Positions 48,124 to 61,779 are shown, counted from the first letter of the stretch. The stretch is DNA of 64,000 nt from Loxodes magnus (GCA_946699065.1 CAMPDV010000224.1:248001-312000); one strand, 5' to 3'. Numbers and translations are program-made. The notes: a model not told the origin generated them from the sequence alone.

Positions 48124-50346
48124 ACTTAAAATAGTTGCAAATGGTTTATTTAACTAGCTATAAATTAAAAATTTTAAGCTTTAAAACAAATTAAAGGATT
48201 ATAATTAATTGACTCTTTTAACTTTTATAAGTCTAAATAATAATTATAACCTTATTGTTCTTTAACGTTAATTTCAATTATTAACTTCATTTAAAATAGT
48301 TCAAAAAGAATGCTAGAGATATAAGTCCTTATTAACAAAAAGTAACATAATTGCTTGCTAAATATTATTTATCAAATTGAAATTAACTCTTCAATACTTG
48401 CTTTTGATTTCAAATAACTAATTAAATAACTTTTGGTAATTATATCAAGATTTTAGATTGTAAAATGCTTTATGTTTTTCTCAGGTGACTGGATGACTTA
48501 TATTTGAGTAAGAATTTAAATTTTTATTGTTTTTTCTTTGCTTTTATTTATTATTCAGATGATTAAAGAAATATTTAAAATATCTATCTTTCAAATACAC
48601 AATATTTAAAGATAACCATAGTAGTAATTTTTGTTATTATAGAGATTATATATCTATGTCTTATGACAATGAATTTGAAACTTTTTTATGGTCTTATAGC
48701 TTTCAAACCTTAAATTGTTTTTTCCCATTAATTTAATTTAGTTTGAGGTAAACTTGTCAATGCTAGGTAGTTTTATTGATTAGAAAATTTTATTTCTAAA
48801 GTAAATAATCTATTCTTTTATTCAATTTGGTTCTTAAATTTTCCTTGATATTTTATTAATTAGCAGTTTTGTACAATCCTTTTTTTAATAATAATAATAT
48901 CTCTATATATTATATATTCTCTCTGTTTAACAAAAGGAGACTAAAATAAAGTAAATTCCTTGCTTTAATATAGTTCTGTTTAACTTTTCATAAGATTTTT
49001 ATCTATTTTCCCAGTATTTTTATTAAGTTTATAATGATGAAATATGAACTTGTTTTACATATAGCATCAATCTTTATTTAATAGACTGATTCCCTGTTTG
49101 CAAATTAGTATTATTATATCAAACTAATTTCTTACAATTAGATAATGCAATGGAGCGAAAACATCATACCATTCTAATAATTTTTAAAGATGTGTCTTAC
49201 TTTCGTTTATTTCTCAATTTTCAATTACTCTTAATATAACTTAAGCAGAAGTTCCATTTTAAGAATGATTGAATTCCTAAATCTCTAACTAAAAAACTAA
49301 TTCTATTGAATCAAATTTTGATCTGAATCTAATCTATAAGATTTGTAGCAAAACAAAAGTATCTTCTTTTTTCTAAGACTCTTGTGACTTGTGACTATTT
49401 AATTTTAGTTAGAGGATTCAAATAATTTTATATAGTAAAGAGGCTTTTAAAACTAAAAAGCTACAAAAGCTAATTTCTTTTCCTTGTGATTTATTTGCTT
49501 AAACTAAGACTAAAAAGGAAAAAAACCTTCTTCTCAAATATCTATATCAGCTAAAATTTAGCTTATATTAAAAAAAACCTTAATATAAATCCTATTTCTG
49601 CTCTATCATATAAGCAAAAAAGTTTAGATGAATCTAGCTAATAACCATATTATAGTGCTATTTACATCAAGTATTAAAATTAAAATTTCTAGATTCTAAG
49701 CATCATATACACAAAACTTTTGGTGTAATGGATCTACTCTGAGTATAAATAGGAGTCTAATCTAAAAGTTATATTAATTGTATAGCTTTATTATTAAAAG
49801 AAACTAAATTGTCACAAGTTTAAACTACTTTTATTAACTTTTTGATGAAGGAATACAAGTTAAAAATTTTTTAGTTTGCTTAGAATTAAAATCCTCATAT
49901 AAGTAGTATGAATAAAGCTTTTTATAAATAATACTTAAGTTCTGCGATTTTTTATAAAATTAGGTCTAAAGTAAAATAGCTTGACTTAGTGGATGGAGTT
50001 GAAAGGTTTTAGAATAAGAAGAATTGAATAAATGGTTTTATTGAGAAAATCATAGAATATTACTAAAGTCTTAGTTTATCCATATAATTTAGAATTAGTT
50101 TAATTATAAAGAGACATAGCAGTTGACTTAGTAGTATCTTATAAATTAAGTTATTTAAGATAATAAAATTTGTAATGAAGAGGATTCAAATTTATTTAAG
50201 ATCCTAAGATTTTAAATCTAATTAGATGTAATTTGCAAGAAAGAGATTAATGTAATGGTCCAAATAAAAAGCATAAGGAAAATTAATATTTGGACTCAAG
50301 ATATTTTTATACTATCAATAAAAAAAGAGTTTAAGATGCCTTCTGC
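48124..50346. other. 2.2-kb AT-rich gap
   Basis: No gene, repeat or motif that I can support. Confidence 0.45.
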
Positions 50347-51299
50347 TCATTCAGCTTCGTTTTGCATTTGAATAACTAAATCTTGGCTAAGATCTGCTTC
50401 ATCTTCCTTATTTTAGGTTTTAGTCCTTTTAATATTCTAAATAAGTACTTAAAACATACCTGTAAAATCTACTCTGGAAGTGAACTATAATTTTAAGAAA
50501 CTTCAGCTCATGTATTTTGAAAAAAAGCATCAATAACTTCAATAAAGCTCTCAACTCCCTAGTTTTAGAAACTATCTTCAAGCTAAATTTTCCTAAGATT
50601 CATTTCTCTTTTGATATTAACTTAGAAATTTCCATTCTCAAAGCAGAAAACGTTAATCTAGACATCTCCTTAGATTTCACTACTTTTTAGATTTAAGACA
50701 AATTAACCTATTCATTAATAGTTTCACTACTCCTATATATTTAAGGAGTTGTCAGTCTAGATATTTCTTTAAAAAGAGGAGACTATGATATGATAAGTCG
50801 ATTCGTTCTTGTCATCATAGAACACTTTTCCAACTTTTATCTAACTCCTAAAAGCCTCTTATACATAATTACTAATAACCCTCTAAAGCCTTTACTATTA
50901 CCTATCTAAGTTATATTAATCCTGCGTAACCTAGTTAGCTTCGAAATTTATAGGATCAAACTAGAAATAAATTCCGCTTTCTGGATCAACAAAAACGAAC
51001 TTTTATATGTTTTCAATATTATATTTGGATAAAATGCTATACTGCTTCTTTAAGCTTTAAATCTCATAATCATGTCCTTCTTGACTCTTAATTTCTATAA
51101 TAGTATTACATGTTATCAAGTTATCTACTATCTACTTGCAGGTTTCTTCTGTATATATTTAATTATCTCTAATCAGGATTTTTAGGCTTCGTAATATTTC
51201 CTCCATTTCATAAGGTGGAGAATTAGCTATAAAATAAGAAATCTACTCTTAGTAAGGATGCACTTTTCTGTTTTCCTAGCTTGTTCTTTCTTCCTCCAT
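50347..51299 (-). CDS. F-actin capping protein alpha subunit
   Basis: Alpha subunit of CapZ, the heterodimer that caps the fast-growing end of actin filaments. 309 residues after removing a 23-nt intron. Near the N-terminus is FIANSPPYEMEEILRSLKN, the family SPPGE-like start; the mid part FVFVDPESGIYFQFDPINF and the EQWNYQWIGQF motif match the conserved NFWNGRWRS region, with two of its Trp as TGA; a VQINVFCFENGNFQ strand and a C-terminal helix ending QNEAE follow. Another Trp-TGA (NTWAEV) lies 46 codons before the TGA stop. Typical alpha subunits are about 270-290 residues, so the C-terminal tail is slightly extended. No beta subunit gene is seen here. Confidence 0.88.
50437..50459 (-). other. 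23-nt intron in the capping-protein gene
   Basis: Minus strand GTATGTTT...TATTTAG. Length is 2 modulo 3; splicing joins SLPEQILQ to NIKRTKTQNKEDE in frame and yields a complete codon count. Confidence 0.75.
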
Positions 51300-51929
51300 T
51301 TGATTATAAAAATAAGATACCAAAGCTTTTAAGCCTAAAATTTATTTAAATCTATTTAAATCTAAGCTTTGATATTGAAGATTGAGGCCATAAAAACGAA
51401 GTAGCTTCTATTCAAAATAAAGTAAGAGTAGTAATACTTAAATTCTTAGTTCAAGTTCCATAAATAACTACTGATACATGCACGAAATATAACTACTTTA
51501 GAATGCTCGTTCAACTAAAGTAAGAAAAATACATCAAGGTATCTATAAAATAAGCCATGCATTTCAAATTAAAGTCATTTTTCCACATTACAAATAAATA
51601 ACTATAGTGTCAAGTAAGCAGATACAGGTTTGCCGAGTTAAAAGAGCTTAAATAAGAATTAAAAATTAGAAAAAACTAATAAAATGAAAATTCAAACTAT
51701 TAATCCTTGGTCCTAGCAGTAAATTCCATTAATTTTTAACAATTTACTACACTCTGTTAAAGATAAATAGTTTAGAGAACTTATTTTAAAGATGCTTATT
51801 TCATAAATAAGTGAAATTTTTTAATCAAAAGTAACTTTTTACTGCTTTTTGTGAGAATTTTATATAAGAGCAGGTTAAAATTCCATGAAGCTTATATAAT
51901 AAAATTTTTTATATGGTTCGTCCTATACA
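51300..51929. other. AT-rich gap
   Basis: 630 bp between the capping-protein start and the histidine-kinase end; nothing recognisable. Confidence 0.5.
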
Positions 51930-54107
51930 TCACTCAAAGTTAGAAGGCCTTCTGATGATTTGCTTATTTATCAACTGCTTTACAAAAGATTGAATTTTTT
52001 CTGTTTCTGTTGGCTTTTGTAAAACATAATCCATGCCAAAACTATAGCATCTTTTGATATCGCTTGCACAATTATATGCGGTATAGCCTACAATATATCC
52101 TTTGTATCCTAGTTTTCTTATTTGTAAAGTGGCTTCTCATCCATCCAAAATTGGCATTTAGCAGTCCATAATGATTAGACTAAACTCTTTGCAGCATTTA
52201 CTTTATTACCTTTATTTAACAATATCAATAGCCTCAGCACCATTATATGCTTCCTAAATCTTATATTTCTATAATACTTCTTTAAGTATCTGCAATATCA
52301 TTCAAGTATCATCAACTATCAATATTTATTTGCATGAGCATTTTAAAAAAATGCTTGACATTGTTTAAAACTGAAAAATAGGAACTTTCATCTCTTAGTC
52401 ATTGCGGTTTTCATTTTAATTATTTAGGAGCTTAATGTTCATTATAGACTAATGCTAAACTTAGTTTTTAATGTAAAATACAAATTTAGATCCTTTATTT
52501 AGCTCTGAATAAACTTCCAATGTTTTATTACTTATTTTCTTAACATAAAAAGAACTCAAATAAAGCGGTAAGCCTAGTCCTTATGGTTTGTTAAGGTTAA
52601 ACTTCTTGTCGTTTATAAAAGACAAAATTTTGAACAGCTAATTCTGCTTCTACTTATCCATTCCTATTCCTGAATCTTTTACAGTGAATTTAATAAAATC
52701 CTAATGAGGCTTCACGCTTAGTTTAATAAATCCTTGCATAGTATATTTCGTTGCGTTTATAAGCAAAGTAGTTAGAATCTAGCGAAGTCTTTATTTATCA
52801 GTTTAGATCTGACCGTTAGTTTTAGGATCAATTTTAGTAATTAGCTAGATTTTCTTCTACTCACACTAGTTTCTTATATACTTAAGCACATCATTTATTA
52901 CTTCATACAGTTCAAATACTTCTATTTTTAGTTCAAAAGTATTAGATTCTATTGAACTTAAATCCTGCATTTGGTTAGAAAGATTGAGCAAGTATCTGGT
53001 GTCACTCTCAATTTACTTAATTGACTTTTGAATTTCTTACTAGCTTCTTTATGATTTTTCAAGATTAAGCCAACTAATAGTGCTTAGTATATTAGTGCAG
53101 GGATGTAAGACTTCATGGGAGAACTATCTTATAAATATCGTTTTGTATACGTTCTTTTGGATTTCGCGCTCTAATTTAGCTAGTTTGGTAAAGTCTATAA
53201 AATTTAGTATAGTGCATTTATCATCTCCTAGTATTGTATTAAAACCTTGAATCTAGAAAATTAAATTCTGATCGTTTATTGTAAGTTAAATCAAGCCAAA
53301 ATCCTTCTAGTTCTAAGGCTGGATATAGTCATAGTAGGCATTTTATTCTACATAGGCCAGAAGATCATCAGGAAAAGTATTTTAAGACTATTCATTTTGA
53401 CAGGCATCTTCCTAATAATACTTAGCCTAGTTCAGAACTTTGAAGATATCACAGCTTTAAAACTTCTCCTTTATTATGTTATTCTGAAGTAAGATTTTAT
53501 TGGAGGAAAAGATGAGTATTCCACATTAGCTACTGTTAGCTATGAACTCTCACTAGATCTTTTATAGTTTGTTTTTGACATTTCTTTTATAGCTCATCTA
53601 GTTTTCTTTGTCATTCCAGTAGAATAAAAGACAGATAAATAGAAATATAGTTATGCTGTTGTACAATAGAGATCCCATTTCTCCTGTTTACTTCTATTTG
53701 GAGAATAGGAATAAGAACATTAATCCAAAACATGCTAGAAAAGGAGGAAATTAGACTTTAAAACTTCGAAATGCGTTATTTCCCCAGAGTGTGTTTATAA
53801 TAGTAAACCACAACATACCTGTAGTAGGACATTTTGGATTTTCGATTAAAGTGAAATAACCACTAGAATAAATAGCGATCAACCCTAGTACACCAAGGTA
53901 TTTAGTTTTCGAAGGTTTCTTTAAGATTATCAATAAGCTAATGAAAGAAAACAGAAGAGTAATTAGCGTTGAATAATACACCACAAACGGTCATAATAGA
54001 AACTCAACAGCAAATTTAGCTAAACTGATAATCCAGACATAAGGAATAATCATTTTCAAAAATTGTATATTCGCTTTTTCAATAAACTGACACTAAGTCT
54101 TGAACAT
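51930..54107 (-). CDS. Hybrid sensor histidine kinase with receiver domain
   Basis: 725 residues, single exon, stop TGA. N-terminal membrane part with about five hydrophobic segments (first near 18-35 with IIPYVWIISLAKFAVEF). A central sensor-like segment (about 190-320) includes NFIDFTKLAKLEREI. Then the HisKA box FSHEVLHP with phospho-acceptor His331, the N-box INATKYT, G1 DSGIGM (from 478), G2 GLGLPL, and a C-terminal receiver with VDD, acceptor Asp648 in IMDCQMPILDG, and Lys in VLQKP. Phosphotransfer from His to the internal Asp is expected, a two-component relay as known in ciliates. Four Trp-TGA codons (for example LLWPF, DTWMIL, DGWEAT). The signal sensed is unknown. The promoter side faces the 54.1-55.4 kb gap. 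Confidence 0.93.
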
Positions 54108-55453
54108 TTTTTACGTTCCGAACTAAATGAAAATATATATATAGTAAAACAAGTTCAAAATTAGTTTAATTTAAACGCTAGAAATAAAATATAGCCTTAT
54201 AATTTTATTATCGTGTTAATCCTTACTAATCTGACTAAAGCAAAGCTAGAAACATTATCCCTTAAATTTCTTACATTATGATATTATAACTACGAAATGT
54301 AGAATCTCCTTCTTTAACAGTAAAATAAGTAAGATATAACTATAAAGCGTAGAGTTAGACAGAAACAATTATAGTAGCTTTTAATAAAGTCCCTCAAGTT
54401 TTAAGTTTATCCTTTAGTAAGTTTAATGAAATATTTTACTTCGGTATATATATCTCTTTTTACCACCGACGTTGTATTTTCCAATGGCTCTTTTGCAATT
54501 AAACAGATTTCTTTTGTTTAAATTGAGATTAAAAGTATTTTTATTGCTGATAAGCTTGAGTATTAAGTTTATCAATTGTAATTCTAAAGCGTATAAAACA
54601 AGTTAAGCTAAGTAACTTTAATTATAGTCTTGCTATTTAAGCTATTTAAACTAAATGAAAAGTCTCTATTGAAGTAAAAAATCAAAGGATTTCACATAAA
54701 AGTACTCATTTATAATAAACTAAATTTGAGTATTCTTAAAAAATGAATTGTCAAGGGTACAATGAGCCTTTTAATAAAAGGCATACGGCAAATAATAATA
54801 ATTAGCTTTAAATTTAGGAGGTAAAAAGAGAGAAAATGATAAGTAATAGGATTTCTAACTTCTATAGCGAAATATCCTAATTAAATGGTCTTTCATTTAA
54901 TCTCCTTCATTACATATAGTTTCAGCTAATATAAGATTATTATAGTTATCAGTTTTGACCTAGAGAGATAAAATTCGCAGTTTAACGAGATAGACTTACA
55001 TAAGTAGAAATATTAACTTCAGTCTATTTAGTCATTCAATATAACTTAATATAATAAAGCTATTGAAATGTTACTTTCCAGCAAATAGTTAGTCATATCT
55101 TAGATATAACTATTAGAAAGCTATAAGAAGACTATAATTAAATTAAAATTCTATTCACTTTTACAAAATAAAGTAAGAAGGTTAATAGATTGATACATGA
55201 AGTAGTTGAAAGCTTTTAACTTAAATATTAGCTTAGAAAGCTGATTTCACTATAAAGCTATAAAAATATATCTTTAAAGGATTATGAATTTACAAGATAC
55301 TTTAGAGATTAGATTAGTTCTTTTCTTATTACCTTGAAAAAATATCTGCTAGATTATAAATAAAGACAGTTCTTTATAAAACCATAACTCTTAAAATAAC
55401 TTCATCTTATTCAATTTCAACTCTTAATTAAATAAAGCAAATCAAGGGAATTA
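54108..55453. other. AT-rich gap between divergent genes
   Basis: 1.35 kb; no gene recognised. It should contain promoters for the histidine kinase and the unidentified plus-strand gene. Confidence 0.4.
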
Positions 55454-56254
55454 ATGTCTGCTTACTTAAAAAATATTTACTAACTATATTGAGCTTGAAA
55501 ACTCCTTTTAAATGGTGTAAACAGGTATATTAAAGTAGCAGTAAGGAAAGAAGAAAGTTAAATTACTGTAAATAGGATAGGACGTGAGAGGTTCATCAGC
55601 CGCATTAAGCAATTATATTGAATTAATAGTATATTTATTAGATGTCTATTCTCTTTCCTGTTTAACTTATTATTCGAACTTTTAAGTTTTAACTATGTCA
55701 AAATATAGATTCTAATCTATTATTCAATTACACATTTTGACAAGGATGATACTTTTGTCGCAGATGCTTTATTTTTAGTTGCTTATTAGATTATTTTTGA
55801 CTAAATATCTTTGCTGTAGTTAGATTGGGGAAGGTCTGGCTATTTAAAAATTTAGCAGAGTTGAAGGGAAATTTTTTGTGGTTACCTCTTAGAACTTTTT
55901 CAAGGGTATGAGTCTGTCTTTTTCTCTAATAGACTTAACGATTTGATTCCTTAAATTTAACGGGAAATTTAATATAGCAACTGTTTAAAATAATAATAGA
56001 AGGAGCTATTTAAATAATGAATTTCAATAATAAAAAATTATTTAATTTATACTGTACCAATTAAAGAAAAAATTGAGTAAGGAAAAATAAAATTAAGGCT
56101 ACAAAAGCTACTAGTAACACTGCAAGAAGGCGTGATTAATATCCTCAAACAAATCAAAGCTAAGATAACGAAAGTATTTATTTAACTTAATAAATGTCTT
56201 TATTTTTATAAAATGAACTTATAAATTTAAATATGTCAGAAAGAAATAAAGTGA
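55454..56254 (+). CDS. Unidentified protein
   Basis: 266-codon frame from ATG 55454 to TGA 56252. It is not recognised, but unlike the spacer it has mixed, protein-like composition with charged stretches (KVAVRKEESQITVNRIGRERF; THFDKDDTFVADALFLVAYQ; QLDWGRSGYLKIQQSWREIF). TGA-coded Trp occur in plausible places (LYWAWK, SWREIF, KQWISI), and none lies in the last 60 codons. A hydrophobic stretch SIFIRCLFSFLFNLLFELL (about 55-73) may be a membrane or buried helix; the last third is helical and Lys/Gln-rich. No domain can be named. Confidence 0.45.
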
Positions 56255-56444
56255 GTGATTAAGATTAGTAATTTTAATTTAAAATTACCAGTTCATTCAT
56301 GTTGAAAACTCTTAAGTTAGATATTAAACTTCCTTAGCAAATGAAAATCTTTACTAAATTAACGATCCTTCTAGCGATTTCATGAGAGATGCGAGTGAAA
56401 AATATATTATAAAGAAACTTAAAATATATAAAATGTACAGTGGT

Positions 56445-56891
56445 TCATATAACTTTATTATCTGTTTTCTTCTTTGACATTCTATAAACACTCATATAGC
56501 ACTAAAGACACATGTTTCTCGCAAAAACTGGTTTTTCTGGGTGTCCACAAGCTGCAACTTTGTTCTGCTTTACTTTTTTAGAATAGCAGGTAGAGCACAT
56601 ATTCTTAGCGTAGTGCTTTTTGTTTTCATGAGGACAACCTGTAATCCTCATTACTTTCCTTAGCTGGAAAGAATTACTTTTCTCAGCTTTATGTGACCTC
56701 TTTGAGTTAGGATTTCCTGCTTCTTTAATTATTCCAATCAAATTGAACTATTCACAGGGGAGAGGATTAAGAAGGGATTTGTTTTCAAGTGGAGGAAGGT
56801 CTCTACAAACAGGCCAGTTTTAATCGAAGTTTCTTTAAGGTAGGCTTGTAAGATATGAAGGCATGCCGTCAAAAATAATCATTTTCACCAT
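56445..56891 (-). CDS. Small Cys/His-repeat protein (HYAKxMC-xxCY type)
   Basis: 148 residues, stop TGA. The C-terminal half has two repeats of a zinc-binding-like unit: CPHENKKHYAKNMCSTCY and CGHPEKPVFARNMCLQCY, each C-x-H...(H/F)-A-(K/R)-N-M-C-x2-C-Y. Repeats of this C-x-H / MC-x2-CY kind are common in short proteins of ciliates and other protists and look like a compact zinc knuckle; function unknown, nucleic-acid binding is only a guess. The N-terminal half is Pro/Asn-rich without a domain. Basic residues around the repeats fit nucleic-acid or nuclear roles. Start chosen as the first ATG in frame (MVKMIIFDG). Confidence 0.78.
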
Positions 56892-59615
56892 TGTTACGTG
56901 AATTTATAAAAAGATGCTAAAAATCTGGTTAAATAGTTTAAATTAAATCATTTTTAGACCTAGAAAGTCTAGAAAAATTAAGTAAACTGATAATTTGAAA
57001 TAATAAGAAATGTAATAGCCAAAATCTAAAATATCCTTTTCCTTTATAATCTTCGTAACCTACAATTTAATAACCAACAAAATTTGCTTAAACTCTGGTA
57101 ATTGAATAATTAATATCTTTATAGACCAAAAGATACCCCAGCCAGCTGAGGTAAAGTATAATTTATAAATAAGGGAAATATAACACGAAGTATTTAAATA
57201 AATAATGAATGTAATTACAAAGTTATTTTTGCTTTGTTTGCAAAATGTGATATTTTCAAGTATTAAAATAAAAAATTTATTCTCTACTTTTAACATAAAA
57301 CTCTTGATCTTTTTATTTTACAGAACGTACTTCTGAGATAATATAGCTAATAATTTATCTTAGACCTATTTAAAGAAAATGAATTTTAATAGAGTATAAA
57401 GATTATGTCAGCAATAATAAATTACCTGCTGAACTCTGCATCTTTAATTTAATCAAGCATACACTCTATTCGTTTAACGATATAAAATTAAACAAAAGTT
57501 AGAGTTTTTTTTACTTTACGTCATAAGCATATTTAATAGTAGAAGCTCTTATGGGTTTTTTTATTTTGTAAGTAATATGATTAAAAAGCATTTTTTGAAA
57601 ATGAAGGGTCTAGTTATAATCCTTGTAATTGTTCCTTTGATGGAAAATTTAACTATATATAAGTATCAAAGTATTTAAGGCTTCAATCTAGAACTTAAAG
57701 AGTAAATCAATTACTAAATTTTCTGTAGACTAGTACTCAAAGATTAAGAAGTTAATATAGACATATCCTTGTAAAAGATCGAAATTACACATTTACATAA
57801 AAACTTAAGTTGAGCTAATGAAAAATCTATAAGGAGAAAACTTTTAATTAAGTGCTAAAAATTGGTGTTAAAAACGAAAATTCCTACTTCCATTAAGGAA
57901 GACAAAGCGATAAAAAAATAAAATTCCTAATTTCATGATTTTTAATTGAAACGTTAAAGCTAAATTAAGCAACCCTGCTATTTTCTTTAAAAATATTAAA
58001 ATATCGCTCTTTAACGTCACATCTTTTAAACACATTAAGATAAAAAAGTTAAATTCTCGTTGAAAATTAAAAGTAAAAAGCCTTTAAGATCATAAATATT
58101 AAGCTCTTTTCTAACTTCCTTTTTAATAAAAAAAATATCAAGTCTGCTTTTTGCTTTTATTGGATTCAATTACAAAACTTTCATTGAATTTCCATAAAGT
58201 TAATTATAGGCTCTTGAGTTTAAGAAATATATGTCTTGACATGCCTTTCAAAATATAAATTTTCTTTTCTTGATCTAGTTTCTCTTACTATAATTATAAA
58301 TTAATGGTCTAGATATTATATATAAGTTCTATTAAAAAGACTGTACTATCATTGCACGCTAAAATTTATAATTTTAATATCTAAAACATTTCAAAACTAG
58401 ATTTATATAAAAACTCTTTCATTCCCAGTTTAATTACTTATCAATGACTCTATAAAATTACTGAAGCTACTTCCTAATCTTGTTTACTTTAATTTGATTA
58501 CTTTAACTAATGACTTTATATAAATAATCACTATTTGCTTCAAGTTAACAATATTTTAGCTTATTACAAAACATATTTTTAGAACTAAACATTTAAGTAG
58601 CAATTATCTCTCAGTTAATTTAACTCTTTCAGTCTGATTTTTAGCAGATTATTTAACTTAAATTAAGCTATTTATTGCATAAGCCTTCAAAAATAAAATA
58701 TTAGTTCTCTACTATCTTAGTTTAGTTTTAAGGTTACTACAATATCTAGGTTTCTAATATTATAGCTGTGTATATAGAAATTCTACTTATAGGAACTTAT
58801 TTTAACTGTAGCTTTTAGTTAGTAAATCAGATTAAGATAAAATAGAGGAAAAGACCAGACTTTGATTATCTTAAAGGAATAGATAAATTTTATGAATTTT
58901 TAAGATAAAAGGGCAAACAAATTTTAGTTAGGAATAGACTAGAAATCTCTTTGATTGCTTGAATTTTAAATTTGCTAAAGTTTATTTCGATATTTAGAAG
59001 CTTAGCTTTATATATAGGCATGCAAGATTATTTATCCAGTTGAAGTAAAGAATTGTGAATTGAATACTATGCAAATAGAGGAAAATCAATAGATTATTAG
59101 GAGTATTAAGCTTTATCAAATGCTAAAATCCTAAAAAACAAAAGTATCGAAACTGATTATCAAGTGGATTTCTAAAACTCTTATTATACTTGCAAAATTT
59201 TTGGTCACTTTGAAAGGAACTTCAGTGTCTATCAATATATCCATTAGATTAAATTTTTAGACTGTGAACTAAAGTCATCTAAAAATCAGAATACTCCTCT
59301 AGTTTTCTATTAAATCTAAACCAAATTAGCCATTAAAATACATGGTCTAAATATAATAGACTACATTAAATTTAAGTTTAATTTACCTAGATTACACTTA
59401 AATGAATTATAAAACTTGCTAGCTTTAAATTAATAGCAACTATCAAAAAGCTATTATTTAAAGCTTAAGTTCTCTTTCAAATTACACTAATTAAATTATT
59501 ATTAAAGCAATGCTTTTTTATTTTATAAATGAATTCTATGAATTAACTGACTAAGCAACATTATTTAGTGAGACTTCTATGATTAAGGAAATTAGGAAAG
59601 AAAAATAAAACTAAC
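56892..59615. other. 2.7-kb gap with an equivocal open frame
   Basis: A plus-strand frame from ATG 57602 (MKGLVIILVIVPLMENL, signal-peptide-like) remains readable to about 59530 with some seven TGA codons, near the number expected by chance. The last third (ETDYQVDFQNSYYTCKIFGHFERN) looks more protein-like and could be an upstream exon of the SPRY gene. Not called. Confidence 0.35.
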
Positions 59616-60197
59616 ATGATTGGGAAGTTATTTAGTATAATGGGATTGTATATGACTAAGCTAGAGATATTTTTGAATTTATGGTATAGTATCTTAAAGT
59701 TCAATCCTGAAAAAATTCATACCAGTCTTGAGATAATTTAGGAGAATCATTTGAAGCTTAAATAAGGTAATGGATCTCATGCTCTTGTTGATTTTACTAT
59801 TAAACATGGGTATAATGTTGAATTTAGCTTTCAATTGATTTGATAGAGTTCTCATATAATGCGTATAGGAATTGCTGAAGATAAATTAAACTGAAAAAAT
59901 GATAGAGGGACATATTATGATTAAACTGGATTCGCTTTGTTTGTGGATAATGGATATATTGCTCAAGATCGTTCTAATATTAAGTATACTAACAATGTAG
60001 TTAATAATGGTAGTTTTGTTAAAATGAAAATAGACACAGTAAAAGGAGAAATTTCTTATTCATATGATGATGTAGACTAAGGAGTTGCTTTCAAAAATAT
60101 AGATTTTAAAAAAGTTTAGTACTATCCTGTAGTATACCTTCATGAAGCTGGAGAGGAAATAAAGCTAGTCAGTATTAAGCAGCTCAAAATATTATGA
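59616..60197 (+). CDS. SPRY-like domain protein, probably N-terminally incomplete
   Basis: 193 codons to TGA at 60195. After a helical lead (LEIFLNLWYSILKFNPEKIH) the sequence forms a beta-rich domain: NGSHALVDFTIKHGYNVEFSFQL, IMRIGIAEDKLNWKNDRGTYYDQTGFALFVDNGYI, VKMKIDTVKGEISYSYDD, FKNIDFKKVQYYPVVYLHEAGEEIKLV. The order (G-I/V-G...W...G, then a VKMKID strand, a G-I-S/F strand, and Y-P-V/A-V) is the SPRY fold plan used for protein-protein interaction. Two Trp are TGA. Ciliate SPRY proteins often have long N-terminal parts, so exons may be missing; a second in-frame ATG is at 59640. Confidence 0.68.
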
Positions 60198-61779
60198 ACT
60201 TAACTATTTTATTAATACATAGAAATACTAAAATAAAGTCAAGCAAGGGAAGATAAATGTTCAGCTATATTTTCTTAAGTCGATACCCTAAACTATAATC
60301 AATTATTTTTAAAGGCAAAACTTTTAAATCTAAATATGAATATAAGAAAGTAAACAAAGATTTCTCAGAAATATAAGAAACTAATTGATAAAAAGATGAT
60401 AATTTGTTTTCTATATTATTAACATAACTTGCTATATAATTTGAAATAACTTATAGCATAATATATCTATAAGAAAAGTTGCGAACAAATTTAAATAAAT
60501 TATAAGCTATTATATCTGTAAATATCCTTCCTACTTATTATTTTATTATAAGGTATAAATATTACTTTAAGCTACAAGTAATTTATTATATTTATTCAAT
60601 TAATAATAATTATAATATCTCTCTTGCTTTATTATGTTTATATCATTGATGAAGTTAGAATTTTAGTTATTCCACAACTAAGTTTAAAAAGATATTTATA
60701 TCTTAGAAGTTGATTATAAATATGAAAATGAATTAAACTTAAAGAAATACTAATCCTTATTTAGAATTTTTACTAAATAAATGTAATACAAGCATACTTA
60801 GTTATTTAAACAGTGATACAGTTTATTTTAAGATACTAAAGATATCTTAAACAGATAAATCTAATTAATTAGCTTATTTATTAACTAGCCAAATCTATAA
60901 ACTTCATTAGTACAAGTACAGTTCTCATTTCATTTATCATCTTTAATATTTTACTAATAATAAGCTAAAATATCTTACCTTTGAAAGGAATATCTTTTAT
61001 ATCTATACTTTAGATTATCTTTATTAAGAATCAAAGCTTCTTTAGTAGGTTTAGGTTAAATTATTATAAAGTAGTCTATTTTCAAAAGACTGAAAGATAT
61101 TATAATAATTAATAATAAAAAGCTTAAGAAACGTATTTCCTAAGAAAACTAGGTTAGTCTATCTATCATAAATTAAAGAAGCTGGATAAATTAAATTAAC
61201 TAGTTACTCTTAAAATTAACTAAGCTTTTACTTTTCTTAGAATACATTTAATCTAATTAAAATTAATAATAATAAAATATGATTTGAAGCATCAATATTA
61301 AAGCTTAGATAATCCAGATACTTTAATTATAATAAAGTTATTTTAAAAGTTAAATTAATGGTTTGCTAGAGAACTCAGCTAGCTTTAATAATCCTAAATA
61401 GTAAATTTATAATTAATAATTATAGAATAACTCTAGAGCTTTAATTTACTTTTTTTCTTTCAATTATGCTTTATTCATTTTAATGGTATATCTTTAAATT
61501 AACCTTCCTCTTATCTGCATTAGGTTGTAGTTTTAAAGCCATTGACTAATAATGTGTTCATTATAGTTTGCAAGAAAGGGTAAAAAACTGAAAGATAAAA
61601 CTTAAAGAAAAAGAAAACTAAACTGAGTAGATTAGATGCTAGAGTTGTTTGATTGATCTGAATTAAACAAGAACATGATTACCAATAGCAAATCAGTGCT
61701 TTTGAAAAAGATAAAAACAAAGTATTAAGTGAAAAAGATATAGAATAAATACAATAAGATATTTGCTTAGTTAGACTTG
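60198..61779. other. AT-rich gap
   Basis: 1.6 kb without a recognisable gene. Confidence 0.45.

Noticed and set aside
53751..53984. ORF of 77 residues considered as a separate small membrane protein
   Set aside because: It is the in-frame N-terminal membrane part of the histidine kinase, cut by reading TGA (LLWPF) and TAA as stops.
57060..57296. Minus-strand ORF of 78 residues
   Set aside because: AT-rich spacer translation without recognisable features or conserved neighbours.
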